Shown: positions 31,580-42,240 of the stretch, one piece after another | Layout: every line of letters begins with the position of its first letter | How positions within the stretch are numbered: position 1 is the stretch's first letter | Source: Aegilops tauschii subsp. strangulata | Lineage: Eukaryota; Streptophyta; Magnoliopsida; Poales; Poaceae | Direction of reading: 5' to 3' | Assembly: GCF_002575655.3 (NCBI RefSeq) | Contig: NC_053037.3 | Span: 206,896,243-206,960,242 of the forward strand | Length of the DNA: 64,000 nucleotides | The notes under the pieces: model-generated | What the model saw: only the letters and a program-made list of their open reading frames with translations | Databases searched by the model: none | Told to the model about the DNA's origin: nothing | Translations under genes and position numbers: made by a program

Positions 31580-32295
31580 CTAATAAAAGCCACGACGCTC
31601 ACAGGAGCGCTTGCGGCGCGCCACGAGTGCCCTGGTGCGCGGGCATTTCCCAGCGCGCCGACACAATGCCTCTTCCTCAGCCTCACAACTCGCGTGGTAC
31701 TGATTGGCGGCTTGCCGCTGGGCGAGCGCGATCTCACCGGTGTGGTGGTCCGGCGCCAACAGGTACTCCTCAGCACAGGAAGCGTGCACCCGGTCCATGT
31801 ACCGCCAAGCGTAGACGAGGCGCTTGGGCCTGACTGCACTCAGGGCTTTGGCACGAGCATCCTCCGCCACCCTCACGGCCCTCGGATGAGCCTTCTGCCA
31901 AAGAGCTAATTGCCTGACTCTCTCGGACGTGACATAGGCCAACCTGGCAACATGCCTCGCGGCACGCTTCTCTTCCTCGGCCTTCTTCTCCGCCTTTGGC
32001 GCGCTCTATCGGAGGCAAAGCCACCCACAAGGCGACCTCCATTTCTTTCCAAAGCTCCTCAAGGCTGGGGGGCTCGACGGGCGGCGCGATGTTCTGCTCA
32101 TGGCGGGGAGCCGACGCGTCACGCACGTGCTGGCGAGACTAGGAACGCTGACGCGTCCACCTCGACGCGTCGCTGCGAGGAGCGGAACACCGATGTGTCC
32201 TCCTCGACTAGTGGCAGCGAGGGACGGAACGGCAACGCATGACCATCTGCGCGATGCAGCGAGGGGCACCTAGGGCTCAGGAGGGGTGATGCCAT
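31580..32295 (-). pseudogene. Unrecognised GC-rich gene with frameshifts
   Basis: ATG 32295 lies in a good context (CGACCACCATGGCATC), 75 bp downstream of a TATA box. The first frame (about 55 codons) ends at a TGA near 32130. The adjacent frame carries on as ASAPRHEQNIAPPVEPPSLE and LWKEMEVALWVALPP. A second shift near 31990 leads to the last ~120 codons (AYVTSERVRQLALWQKAHPR, RPKRLVYAWRYMDRVHASC), ending at TAG 31582-31580. So about 235 codons survive in three frames. The tail is rich in Arg, Ala and Cys. I do not recognise the family. GC content is high relative to flanks, as for many grass genes. Either two indels inactivated it or there is an intron I do not see. Confidence 0.45.
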
Positions 32296-32370
32296 GGTGG
32301 TCGACGTGAGAGGGAGGGGGAGAAGATAGCGATGATCATGAGCATTCTTCCGAAGGCTATGGGAGGAGCA

Positions 32371-32380
32371 GTATTTATAG
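32371..32380 (-). promoter_or_regulatory. TATA box for the unrecognised gene
   Basis: CTATAAATAC on the minus strand, 75 bp before ATG 32295, a classic plant TATA element. Confidence 0.6.
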
Positions 32381-32415
32381 GGAGCAATGGCACACCTACG
32401 TAAGATATGGACTGA

Positions 32416-32524
32416 GCTTCAGTGACTTAACTATAGGTGCAGTTGCGTCACTGACATGTTGGCCAGATGCATGTTGGGCCCACATGTCAGTGACCCAATG
32501 CACATGCAGTTAAGTAACTGAAGC
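32416..32524. repeat. Fold-back hairpin (~43 bp arms, 22 bp loop)
   Basis: The left arm begins GCTTCAGTGACTTAACT and ends TCACTGACATGT; the right arm is its reverse complement with a few mismatches (ACATGTCAGTGA ... AGTTAAGTAACTGAAGC). It sits only ~35 bp upstream of the TATA box of the gene at 31580-32295. It could be a fold-back MITE or a hairpin precursor. Confidence 0.7.
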
Positions 32525-32774
32525 AGCGTCCCATAAGATATGTTGCATGATTAACATAACAACTATGTGGGCATATTTGTTGGAGTAAATTACGGGGGAG
32601 GGAAGGGGTGGAAATATTGCTGGTCACAACGGATTGGACGAGCGTGGGGGGAGGAGAGTCATGCATGCAGATTTTTCCACACGAGGTTGAGTGGTGGGAC
32701 TGCCGGAGGGAGAAGGAGAGTCAAGCAGGCAATCAGATTTCAAGGTGCACTAAATTATTGCATGCGATGATTAA
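32525..32774. other. Spacer; no gene seen
   Basis: G-rich segment without a supported gene between two repeats. Confidence 0.35.
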
Positions 32775-33018
32775 GGCTGGCCATAGTGGTGGTAATGTGG
32801 TATCTTACTAGCTGGTATCATGCACACGGGAAGAGAAAACATGCTGATGTGGCAAAGAATTAAAGAAGAGAGGGGGTTAGAGTAACATAGTTAGATACCA
32901 TATCATGTTAAATACTATGCTACTTTGTGTCGTGCATGGCACTATAAAGGCACTCCCATATCAAACACTAGTATCATGCACATGATATAGTATATGATAC
33001 TTTCCACTATGAGTAGCC
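32775..33018. mobile_element. Tourist-like MITE
   Basis: Ends GGCTGGCCATAGTGG and, inverted, CCACTATGAGTAGCC, flanked by TAA (32772-32774 and 33019-33021). 244 bp. A typical abundant grass MITE in the upstream region of the gene at 31580-32295. Confidence 0.75.
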
Positions 33019-33039
33019 TAAAGAGAATATTAACTAATG

Positions 33040-33540
33040 CCTACTCCATTACAAAAAAAGACACATCCATGACATTCTGGGCCGAACGAAAAAAAAATTG
33101 TCATGCTTATGACACTTCTATGACGATAATTGTGATAAAACCTGGTATCATCATAGATGTGGTGGGCACTAAAAATCATGACAGAAAATGGGCTTTTCGT
33201 CCTAGGCGGGCCGGAGACGCAGCTGCCTGACATTCTTTGGGTCGTCCATGACGGAAAAAGCCGTGGTAGAAGCGAGGGCGAGGAAAATATCGGGGAGTTC
33301 CCGGTTACGGTGGGTGGTCGGGGCCGAGCGATGCACGGAGGTTTGCACGTTTCTCTCGTACACATACGCGTGTGTGTGCGAGGCGTTGCGCTCTAACTGA
33401 ACCCGAGCGATTGCACTAGCTACATTACTGATCCCGAGCAATCGATCCCTTGCTGTTAACTGAACCCGAGTGATTTCTTCGCTATTGCTGCTAACTGAAG
33501 CCGACCGATGCTGCCTCTTGATGAACAGTAAGCAATGTTG
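33040..33540. repeat. Unclassified DNA-transposon-type end
   Basis: From about 33044 (CATTACAAAAAAAGACACAT) the sequence carries CATGACATTCTGGGCCG and CATGACAGAAAATGGGC, which I remember as an abundant Triticeae repeat with a CACTA-like start (CACTACAAGAAA). No partner end was found, so class and extent are open. No gene. Confidence 0.35.
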
Positions 33541-33960
33541 GGGGTTTGGATGAACAGTTCCCGGTGCGGGGTTGGATGAACAGGACCCCGTGGTAGTAGG
33601 GGCCGTTGCCGCTGGATGAACAGGACCCCGATCGAGCCGATTGGGGGGTGGATGAACAGGACCCTGTGGAGGGCTGGATGAACAGTAGCCGGTGGAGGGC
33701 TGGATGAATAGTAGCCCGTGGAGGGGTGGTTGAACAGGACCCCGTGGAGAGGGCTGGTTGAACAATATCCGGTGAAGGAGCGGTGGAGGCTGGATGAACA
33801 GGAGCCCGTGGATGAATAGTCGCAGGTGGAGGCTGGAGGATGTTAATGGTGGATGAACAGTAGCCCGTGGAGGATGGAGGAGGTTGATGGTGGAGATGAA
33901 AAGTATCCCGTGGAGTCCCGTTTTGCGGTACGCCACACCCCTCCTGATGAACAGGACCCC
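33541..33960. repeat. Degenerate tandem repeats (GGATGAACAG units)
   Basis: About a dozen copies of a (T)GGATGAACAG(G/T)A(C/G)CCCGTGGAGG-type unit with spacings from ~25 to 60 bp. They open long Pro/Ser/His-rich frames on the minus strand that look like repeat artefacts. Confidence 0.75.
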
Positions 33961-34499
33961 TGTTTTGACCGTAGCGCTCCAACACAAGTCTGTTTCCTCC
34001 GTTTTGCGGTACGCAACACCCCTCCTGATCAATAGGACCCCGTTTCGACTCCCGTCTCGACCGTGGTCGGTCGAACACCAGGCCGTTTCCTCCATTCTGC
34101 GGTACGCAGGCGTCATTTCGATCGGCTGTTCTGTCCAAGCCGATTGGCTCCCGATGAACACGACGACGATTTAGTTTCTCCGTTCTGACCCGGCCATGTA
34201 CACGAGCCCTGGCCATACGTATGCGCGAGTGGGCGTTCGAGACCCCGCCCGTATGTACATACGTGGCCATATTTACTTTCTTGCACCCTAGCCGTTGTAC
34301 GTACATGTACACGATATAACGGGACTGCGTGACATGCTACATGCACGCCTCTAGTACGACACGTGCGCGCCTCTACTATGACACGTGCCCTTCCTTACAC
34401 GCCACGGTTCAGCGCTGCAGCCTACAGACAGACCGATCGACCAGTATGTACGTACACGTTTGCGACCAGAATGACAACGCTACGTACGCTTCGACCAGG
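33961..34499. other. Unclassified repeat-like spacer
   Basis: A short block CCGTTTTGCGGTACGC(A/C)ACACCCCTCCTGA occurs twice (near 33920 and 34000) with a partial third copy (near 34090). The rest is spacer with CGTACG-rich microsatellite-like runs. No gene supported. Confidence 0.4.
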
Positions 34500-34790
34500 T
34501 GGGTCCCGACTGTCAGGCACTTCCTTGCGTGCGAAGATGTAGCTTGTGGGTCCCAGCAGTCAGGGGGCGAATCAAATTTTTTTCCTGTAATATGGAGGCA
34601 CTTCCTTGCGTGCGAAGATGTAGCTGGTGGGTCCCAGCAGTCAACGGGGAAACATTTTTTCACAAAATACGGTGGCCCATCCGGTGGGTCCCTGCTGTCA
34701 GGTGGAGGAATCATTATTTTGCGCATAATAAGGAGGCACTTCCTTGCTGCAGCAGTGGACCCAGCTGTCAGCCTCTCCACGTACAGTACT
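34500..34790. repeat. GGTGGGTCCC(A)GC-type tandem repeats, first block
   Basis: About four units of ~70-95 bp with GGCACTTCCTTGCGTGCGAA, GATGTAGCTGGTGGGTCCC and an AGCAGTCAG tail. The same units recur at 35195-35430. Confidence 0.7.
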
Positions 34791-35194
34791 CTTCCGATGG
34801 AAGTCGTTCCTTCACCACATTGACCATGCCGCGCTGAGAGCACCAAGGCGGTGGATGACGGCGAGGCCTAGAAAGGGGATGACGCGGAGCCGGGGAAGAT
34901 GCGGCAGTTGATGCCCACGCGGAGAGGAGTAGGAGGGTTCACTGGTTCGGCTTTGGTGTGAGGCTGCCGTCGCCGCAGGGCCTGGCCAGTGGTGGGAGTA
35001 GTAGGTTGCGGTGAGACCTCCGCGGCAGTACAGCCAGCCACGGGAGGTAAGAGCATGCGGGGGTTTGGACGGTTGGAGCAAGAAAATCAGAGGTTGAAGA
35101 AGCACGACGACCGTTGGATGTTAACAATCCAACAGTCACTTGTGATAGAACCATTTGTTGACTAAGTTGACAAAGCCCTCCGTCCGCGTCAACT
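34791..35194. other. Segment between two repeat blocks; no gene supported
   Basis: GC-rich, with only short, conflicting open frames on both strands and no recognisable domain. Confidence 0.35.
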
Positions 35195-35430
35195 TAGTAG
35201 GCCCACAAGTGAGCCTCCCACTATGGTGGGTCCCAGCTAGCAGGGGGAGTATTAATTTTTCTATGCGTAATAAGGAGGCACTTCCTTGCGTGCGAAGATA
35301 TAGCTGGTGGGTCCGAGCTGTCAGCAGGAGTATTCATTCTTTTTGGCGTAATAAGGAGGTACTTGCTTGCGTGCGGCCATGGACCATCTGGGTCCCAACT
35401 GTCACCCTCTCCATGTACATCCCTAACAGT
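35195..35430. repeat. GGTGGGTCCC(A)GC-type tandem repeats, second block
   Basis: Three units matching the block at 34500-34790 (GGAGGCACTTCCTTGCGTGC, TGGTGGGTCC). It overlaps the apparent 3' end of the first B3-like gene. Confidence 0.7.
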
Positions 35431-36802
35431 ATATTCGCTTTAGAGCCATGGAAAAGCAGGAACATAATCTTCTGTCGTATTCTCCAAGATGGATGGGCCT
35501 TCATTATTTGAGACCACCCATGAATAAGTATCTTTTGACCACCAAGGGGAATGGAGTAGGTCGACATAAACATCATGTTGTGACCAAGTCTGACCCGACC
35601 ATGGTCAGGCATTTGTATAGGAACAATAGAAATGGGCAGTTTCTGTTTCAAGAAGATCACAACTGTAAAACAGTGTATAAGCAAGAGTTTATGAACATAT
35701 ATAACAGAAAACAGCTTGTACCATAAGTTTCTCCACACAGTTGGACCTGTTCAACGAGTGCAGCAGTGGCACACATATGCCACGTGGCCTTCCACCATTG
35801 AAACGCCCCACAAGGACATCAAGACGATCAATGAAGTGTAGGAACTTGTGGATGTCGTCCCAGTCAACTTCAGTGCCATCAGTAACAGTCGAGTTCTTAC
35901 AGAATAACAAACGAGTAGCCTTCTTAACTCTGAAAAAACCTACACGTTCCACCAATTATAAGAAAATATTAGTTAGAAGTAGCATCTTCGTGAGAGATTC
36001 GTTGCTACTTCTAAAGTTAAATTGTGATTAGTTAGACAGAATAGGTGTATTAAGAAGTAATCGAGGCAACAAGCAAGAACCAGATACAAAACTAACATGG
36101 ATGAACAATTGGAATGATGTCGGGGTGGAAGATCGCAGTGAAGATGAGACCAGGTTCTGCTATTTCCATCAACATTCGTGCGCCAACTTTCGGTCCATAA
36201 CACTTGAGAAAGTTTATCGAAGTTCGGCCATAAAAAAAAGCAGCGATCTTCTTGGTTCATGAACCCAACTCGGAACTTATATCCATGGCTTGTCTTCACT
36301 ATGACCATTAAACTGGTGTATTCAGTTATGGCAAGGCTGAGCATCTTGAGTACATGTGTTCTGGCAGAGCAAGAAATGCACTGCAGGAAAAATTATATGA
36401 GAACACAATGTATTCCCTATCCAAATCTAGAAATAGTTTCCTCCTTCACGTCAGTGTTGACCATGGTACTAGTACCTTTTATCCACATATAGCAATCTAA
36501 ATTTCCAAATTAGTCGTTAGCATGTTAAAAAAACCACCCTCCCGGATAGAAAAGAGGATTCTAGGAACATACTGTGCGCATTTTAAAATCCTGTGTTAGG
36601 ATGAGAAGGAACAAGTGTGGCATCTCACCGAGGGCGTAGAAACCTGTCGGGTCCTCGCACTTTGGGCACTGCAAATGAAACATACTAGATTCAGTAGGAA
36701 GAAAAATGCATCAAAGGCGGCGGCTGCCATCCTAGGATTACCCGCGACCAAGGGACTTGGATTTATCGGGGATGGATGAAGAATTCGTACCAGGTTCTCC
36801 AT
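35334..36802 (-). pseudogene. Two-domain B3-like gene, copy 1
   Basis: Exon 1 (36802-36791, MENL) has a GTACGA donor. Exon 2 (36668-36573) reads CPKCEDPTGFYALGEMPHLF then LLILTQDFKMRT, with a GTATGT donor. Exon 3 from 36380 gives TSLMVIVKTSHGYKFRVGF and NQEDRCFF. At an eight-base T run (36239-36232) the frame must slip by one to continue LKCYGPKVGARMLMEIAEPG, LIFTAIF. Later exons give WDDIHKFLHFIDRLDVLVGR and a second B3-like unit (ILIHGWSQIMKAHPSWRIRQ, KIMFLLFHGS). The pattern PHxF...DF..R, G..F.V.F, GW..F and a closing F.L fits plant B3 (REM-like) DNA-binding domains. The 3' end runs into tandem repeats, so the true stop is unclear. Either a dead copy or a gene with one homopolymer error. 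Confidence 0.5.
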
Positions 36803-36884
36803 GAGAAAACCCTATGCAATCACTGAGCGGGGGTTTTCTCTAAACAAGCAGACGAGGGAGAAGGGGAATCAAGCCTAGTGAAAT

Positions 36885-37080
36885 ATTGCCGCTTTGTCCG
36901 TCCAGCTTACTGCTAAAGCTGGAAAGGTGGGGGTTTTTGTGATTTGATGGCTCATTGGGCATTACTGCGGCTCTACGACCGGGGTGTGTCTACCGTGTAG
37001 TTGTGCACTCTAATTTGGTGCTATGGCACATGGACAACGTTGTCGGATGCCCCACATATCAGCGAAAGGAAGTAGAAAGA
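36885..37080. repeat. Repeated 5'-flank block, copy 1
   Basis: TTTGTCCGTCCAGCTTACTGCT, GGCTCATTGGGCATTACTGC and GGTGTGTCTACCGTG lie just upstream of B3-like copy 1. A close relative lies upstream of copy 2 (40675-40870) and a weaker one upstream of the coiled-coil fragment (42640-42760). Confidence 0.7.
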
Positions 37081-37239
37081 TTGGAGTAACTAGTTACACA
37101 TAAATATATTTTTGACAAAGAGATACTCCCTCTGTAAAGAAATATAAAAATCTTTTATATCAAAACTTTATACATAAGAAAAATCAAGCGGAATATATAT
37201 AACATATATAATTATAAAAAACAGAGTTTTTTTTACATA
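37081..37239. other. AT-rich spacer with a truncated Stowaway-like end
   Basis: ACTCCCTCTGTAAAGAAATA (about 37126) looks like one end of a MITE; no partner found. Confidence 0.4.
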
Positions 37240-37463
37240 GTATAGACGAGTTGGTGATGATGGTGTGCCTGCCATCCTGCAATATAGGCCGTCCAATTTA
37301 TATCTGACGGATAGGAAGGAAACTATGGCAATTTTGCAAAAAGGTACCCACACACCTCTCCACATTTGCAAAATAAGGCCTTCCTTCGTTCATCATTTTC
37401 TCTCAAAAGATAAAATACTCATACAAATGCATCTTGATGTTACATGCAACGCACGGGCATTAT
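37240..37463 (+). mobile_element. Helitron-like repeat, copy C
   Basis: Plus orientation. It carries GTTGGTGATGATGGTGTGCC, CATCCTGCAATATAGGCCGT, and ends near GCAACGCACGGGCAT. It is the uninterrupted version of the target hit by CACTA-2. The terminal CTRR is not intact. Confidence 0.5.
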
Positions 37464-37838
37464 GGGGGTTCAGCTGAGAATATAATACTCAGACAGGCTC
37501 GCGGTTCTGGACTTTGGGCCACAGGCCAGTGGGCCTGCATGTTTGGGGGCCCATGTGTTCTACCTCAGCGCTTTTCATATTTCAAGCAATCGGTACGGCG
37601 CTGGTTTTAGATGTTGTCGCAAGGCGAATACACAAAATTGAATAAAGCACGGCAGCTGTTAGAATGAAATCGAACGACAGTTCCTAACCAGCAATCAGAG
37701 TTGCAATTCTATCAACGATATACCATGTGATAAATAATATTGTCGTACTACTTATACACACAGGACACTTGTTTCACCATGCCAGATTATTACATGAAAA
37801 TCTCTCGGAGGATAGATCAGTTCGGTAGTTGCGTGCTG
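37464..37838. other. Spacer, 3' flank of B3-like copy 2
   Basis: No supported gene; sequence downstream of the original stop of the minus-strand B3-like gene. Confidence 0.4.
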
Positions 37839-40440
37839 CTACTGAAGAACTTCAAAGTTGATTTGGACCAGCTCTCCTTGCCGAGAAAGTTCAATTTTGA
37901 CATCATCCCCTACCCCAAGATATTATTTAGATTTGAACCTTGACCATCCTTTAGCATCAATCATCACATGACCATCCTTTGTACTTATGATATATTGAGC
38001 AGGTTCATTCATACCAAGGCTGCGCATGGTAAGAGAAACTTGGCCACGGTCACACGGATTGTTGAACGACTCCCTCGTTGCTCTAGGAACTCTTTGTTTG
38101 CAAACAAGAAGACATACACAAACAGTTAGATCAACATAGTGAATCATGTGAAACAACATGGAAAGAAAAAGGAACGAAGCACTTGGGCGGCCAATGCTTA
38201 CCACGAAGGTGGACATGTCGGTTTTTGTAAGGACTTTGGTATATGAAGTGCGAATTGCAGGCCAGTTTGTTGCCGGTACAACTGCTGGTTCCGTTGCCGC
38301 TGCACATGCCAGAGCAGATGCAAGTGCAAGTGTTGGTGCAGGTGCCAAATCCGTTGCTAGTGCCCGTGCCGGTGCGACTGGTAGTGCCGCTACTGCTGCC
38401 GGAGATGGTGATCCTTGTAGAGCTGGTGCTGGTGTCGGAGCAGGTGCCGGTGTCGATGCCCGATCCTCCGGTAGATCAGACTGATCCGCTGACGCGGTCG
38501 GTGCCCAATCCTCAGCTGGATCAGACTGAGCTGCTGCCGCTGTCAATGCTAGGGAAACTGCCGGCGCTCGATCCGTTGCTGAAGGTGGTACCGATGTGCG
38601 AGACAGCGGCGATCGTGTCTGGTCTGCTATGATCAGCTTTCTAACTTGACTAGGCTCCGTGACCCTGATCCAGTATTTTTCTTCATTTCTTTTAAACGCG
38701 AGAAGGACTAATTGTGGCATGTTTGTTAAACCAAACTGCAGTTCATCATAGGGATTCAGCTTGTACTCAGACAACAGACTGATCCAATTTTTTCCAGTAA
38801 CATAAGTGATGGACAGTGCCTTCATTACTGACACGACATAAGAAGTGAAACCTGCAAAAATAGCAATCGTAGAGCAAACCAAACGTTTTATTCTGTGATG
38901 AATGTCACAAGGCAAAACCTGCATCGTAAAATTGCAGCAATAGAAAGAAAACATGACATTAAATCAATAAGATTTAGATACTAAATCAATAAGATTTACT
39001 TGATGTGACATGAGTGAATGCTTACCAAGAAATCACTATGTTGAAGTACTAAACAGAAGATTGATCATCCAACTATGTGTGGCATGCAGGGCCACCGCCT
39101 ACTCCCACAAGCAGGACAGTCCAAAGGTCGCGACAAATCATATGGACCGAACATCCATGGGACTGGAAATCCTGGTGGGTGCGATATGCCCTGCAATGCA
39201 TACAAATATTGGAGTGTAACCATAACTGATAAACCGTCCTCACAAAAAAGATGATCTAGATACTTCAAAATATATAGACTGAATTGAGTGGAGAGACATT
39301 AACATAGACTGTTCTCAGGACTCACCACACACTAAAAGCGGCAGTACTATACAATACAGGGTTCACAAACACAAATCAAGTAATGAACAATAGTACTTAC
39401 TACAGGCAAGCAAAGTTGAACTAATTAAACTCTGCAGACTATTTCTTGCCACCGACCTACAGGATGAACCCCGCATAATTGACTAGGCCATGGACTTCGT
39501 GAGAGATGTCTACCTGCACCATCACCATCTCGTCAACCTTGGAGAACCTAACAGAGTGGTCTTTCCACTCATAAACATGACGATGAAGACAGGCCACATC
39601 AGATTTGTCGGGAAGCTTTACAAGAACCACACCCTTCATAATCGAAGGCACTGCCAGGAAATTGTTGTGGTCAAGTACATCCTCGAGAACACGCCTGACA
39701 ACAATGCTACAGGAAAACACTAGTTCAGGACACATGGCGACTAGGACTCAACAGCTGGATAGTTTAGGAGTAGAACTCATCCTCAGGTCTTCCAGTTCAC
39801 ACGGCATGAATTTGAGAACTTCATCTCCACCGCAGACCTGGTTCTAATTCAAACAGAAACCAGATATTTTATTACTACCTCCATTCAGAAATATAAGATA
39901 ATTTTCGATATTTTACTCCATATATGACTACATATACGCACAGAAATGAGTGAACAAAGACACTAGAACATGTCTTCAAAGGCATGAGAGCAGAGGGATT
40001 ACTTGCAATACCCATAACACAAGTTACTGAGGCAAATATACCCTCTTCAAAGGTAGCATTGATGTTCATAAAGTAGTTGAAAGTAATCTATAAGAAATCC
40101 GTGTCAACCTCTCGCATGTTTTGGTCAAAAGAGGAATTTAGAACCGTCATTTGGCACACAAAAATCAAATGCAAGATCTCCCAGAAAGTTGTACTACTAG
40201 TACTAGTACAGCGTTTTAGATGAAAAAACACGATCAAGATCGAGAAAAAGATTGTCAAGAAGAGATATTGCCTGGACTTGCTTAATGAGGGATCCCGAAG
40301 AGGGGGGCTTGGACAGGGCGATGGCTTTGAGTTGTCTAAGGTAGTCTCGGCGGGGTGCTTGCGCTTCTTTGTACCATGAGCCTCGACGGTTTTGGCCAGA
40401 GCCATAGAAATCACTTCGGCCGGTGCTCCAATGTCCATCA
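37839..40440 (-). pseudogene. Two-domain B3-like gene, copy 2, with premature stop
   Basis: An upstream exon after a TTTGACAG acceptor (near 40452) gives MDIGAPAEVISMALAKTVEA and HGTKKRKHPAE. Middle exons lie between 39845 and 39457 (DHNNFLAVPSIMKGVVLVKL). A long exon from 38851 (TTTTTGCAG acceptor) holds a B3-like half (KNWISLLSEYKLNPYDELQF), then a Pro/Ala/Thr-rich linker of about 100 residues, then KVLTKTDMSTFV at a GTAAGC donor (38201). The last exon carries the second B3 core (NNPCDRGQVSLTMRSLGMN, DGHVMIDAKGWSRF). An in-frame TAA at 37925-37923 cuts it, but the frame goes on coherently (YLGVGDDVKIELSRQGELVQ) to TAG 37841-37839. The acceptor before the last exon (CAAACAAAG) does not give a clean phase. 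B3/REM proteins are nuclear DNA-binding factors. Probably inactive or very recently broken. Confidence 0.55.
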
Positions 40441-40674
40441 AGAAACTGTCAAATAAAAATAAAATAAAATAAACAATAATAACAAACCCAAAAGAAGAAC
40501 AGAGAGGGAGTTATAGGATTAGTTTCGGGGTTGCAAGACCGGGCCTTGGCCGGAATCAACACCATTGATGCGCTCACCTTTCCTTCTTTGGGAGAGAAGA
40601 ACAATGGCAGAAGCAGGTCAGGGTTTTCTTGAAGAAATGAGGAACAAGATGAGGGAGAAGAGTGAAATGATGGT

Positions 40675-40870
40675 TGCTTCGTCCGTCCAACTTACTGCTG
40701 GAAAGGAGGGGTTTTTGTTATTTGACGGCTCATTGGGCATTACTGCGGCGCTTCAATTGGGGTAGTCTACCGTGCAGATGGGCAATCTACTACGGAGGAA
40801 TTTAGTGCATGGCTGGTGGACCCTGATGCTGGCTGTCCCACACGTCGGCGAAAGTGAGTAGCAAGTTTCC
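40675..40870. repeat. Repeated 5'-flank block, copy 2
   Basis: CGTCCGTCCAACTTACTGCT, GGCTCATTGGGCATTACTGC and GTAGTCTACCGTGCAG match the block at 36885-37080. It lies upstream of the second B3-like gene. Confidence 0.7.
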
Positions 40871-41651
40871 CGACGACTATCGAGGAGGATCCGCACGGTA
40901 GAGCGTGTCCACTGTTTTTCTGAAGAAAAAAAGATTACAACAAGTGTTTCCACTCTTACGATGGAGGAGTGCGTAACACGGCAGCCACTTGAACATACAC
41001 ACTGCTCCTACTACTAGGCATGTGCAGTGGTTCATACGACAGTACTACATAATCTTGTTGCTAGTGTAGTAAGATATGACGATAACAAATGATGTTGTGC
41101 GCATGTCAACTATATGAACAGTAATGTAACATAGTACCGCTTTTTCAACTGTCTGGTCGAGAATGAACGGTGAGATCAATGTTAACAGAACTAGGTCTAC
41201 AGCGCACGGAGAGTACGGTGCTACAGTACTCCACAAAACATGAACCATATGAAGCACAAATCAGTGTTAGGCAGGGTGTATGAAGGGTGCATGGGATGGG
41301 AGCAAAAGTTCCCTTCTCGACCCACTTTTGGGTGTTTGGCAGAGTGCATGAAGGGTGCATGAGTCCACACTAGTAGGTTAACACAAATACACGAAGAGGG
41401 AGCAACTATATTGAGATGAGAATGCAACCAAACACACCCACACGCTTTGTCCTACAATGACTAATCTGCACCGTTTCAGTTTGATCCAACGGTCATGTTG
41501 CGCCGAGACATGGACATGCCCATGCAAAGGATGCCTAAATACCACTGAAGTCCCTCTGCTTCTTGAGGCGCACGACGCTGGTGATGCAGGGTGCAACCGC
41601 CCACAGAGCCCGCTCCCGGTCGACGGGAGCAAACTCGTCAAAGACGGCGTC
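40871..41651. other. Intergenic sequence; no gene supported
   Basis: A ~20 bp motif GCA(G/T)GG(T/G)GTATGAAGGGTGCATG-like is repeated (near 41270 and 41340). On the minus strand there may be a degraded 3' extension of the coiled-coil fragment, but frames are broken throughout. Confidence 0.35.
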
Positions 41652-42240
41652 CTACGGCACGAATGGATTCCGGTGACGGCGCCCTAAGTGGATTCGCCCG
41701 GCAACAGTGACAGCAACCCGCAACCCCTCCTTGTCCAGCTCCACCCCCACCATCGCGCGGAGACGGCTCAGCTCCTCGGAGATATAGGTGAAGAAGGAGA
41801 CCAGGTCAGGAAGCCGCAGCTCACTGAAGTCGACGGGGTGGTCGAACGGGTTGAGCCAGACGGTCGGCATGGTCGCACTGGCACGACAGCAGGCATAGCA
41901 CAGCCGCAACATGTGCGTGGCAACTTCGTCCATCAAGTGGCTGAGGTAATCCTAGACCTCGTCACGATCGGCCCGCTCGCGCTCCAGCCGGCTCCCCTGA
42001 CGCCCTATCATATCTCCCGCTTTCTGCAGCAACGCCGCCGATGCCTCAAGCATCTTTGTGGTGGACGTCTGCCGCTTTTGAAGCTCGGTGAACTCCCGCA
42101 CATAACAAGGAGCATGGCACTCCTCTCCTCCTTGAGCTCATGGAGCTCCACTTCCTTGGCCCTGAGCTCCGCATCCTTGGCCTGGAGCTCCTGTGTTAGG
42201 CGCCTCTACCTTAGACTCCGTGATATGATGTGCCGCCATG
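41652..42240 (-). pseudogene. Coiled-coil gene fragment related to the antisense gene at 45006-48858
   Basis: ATG near 42240 (MAAHHITESKVEAP). After a shift come the coiled-coil ELQAKDAELRAKEVELHELK, another shift to REFTELQKRQTSTTKMLEAS, then an in-frame TAG (after RADRDEV). The tail includes DYLSHLMDEVATHMLRLCYA and FFTYISEELSRLRAMVGVEL, ending RRHRNPFVP. Layout and tail (FF..I...L..LR ... hydrophobic ... H.NP) parallel the last exon of the transposon-type gene at 47291-48858 (FFEGVLGALEHLRSS ... VAHWNP). I infer they belong to one family. At least two frameshifts and one stop make it a pseudogene. Function unknown. Confidence 0.45.

Noticed and set aside
33202..34312. Frames of 319 and 273 codons on the minus strand
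   Set aside because: Pro/Ser/His-rich translations of the degenerate GGATGAACAG array; two overlapping frames equally open, no domain.
38243..38632. Plus-strand frames in the Pro/Ala linker of the B3-like gene
   Set aside because: Antisense shadows of a low-complexity linker.
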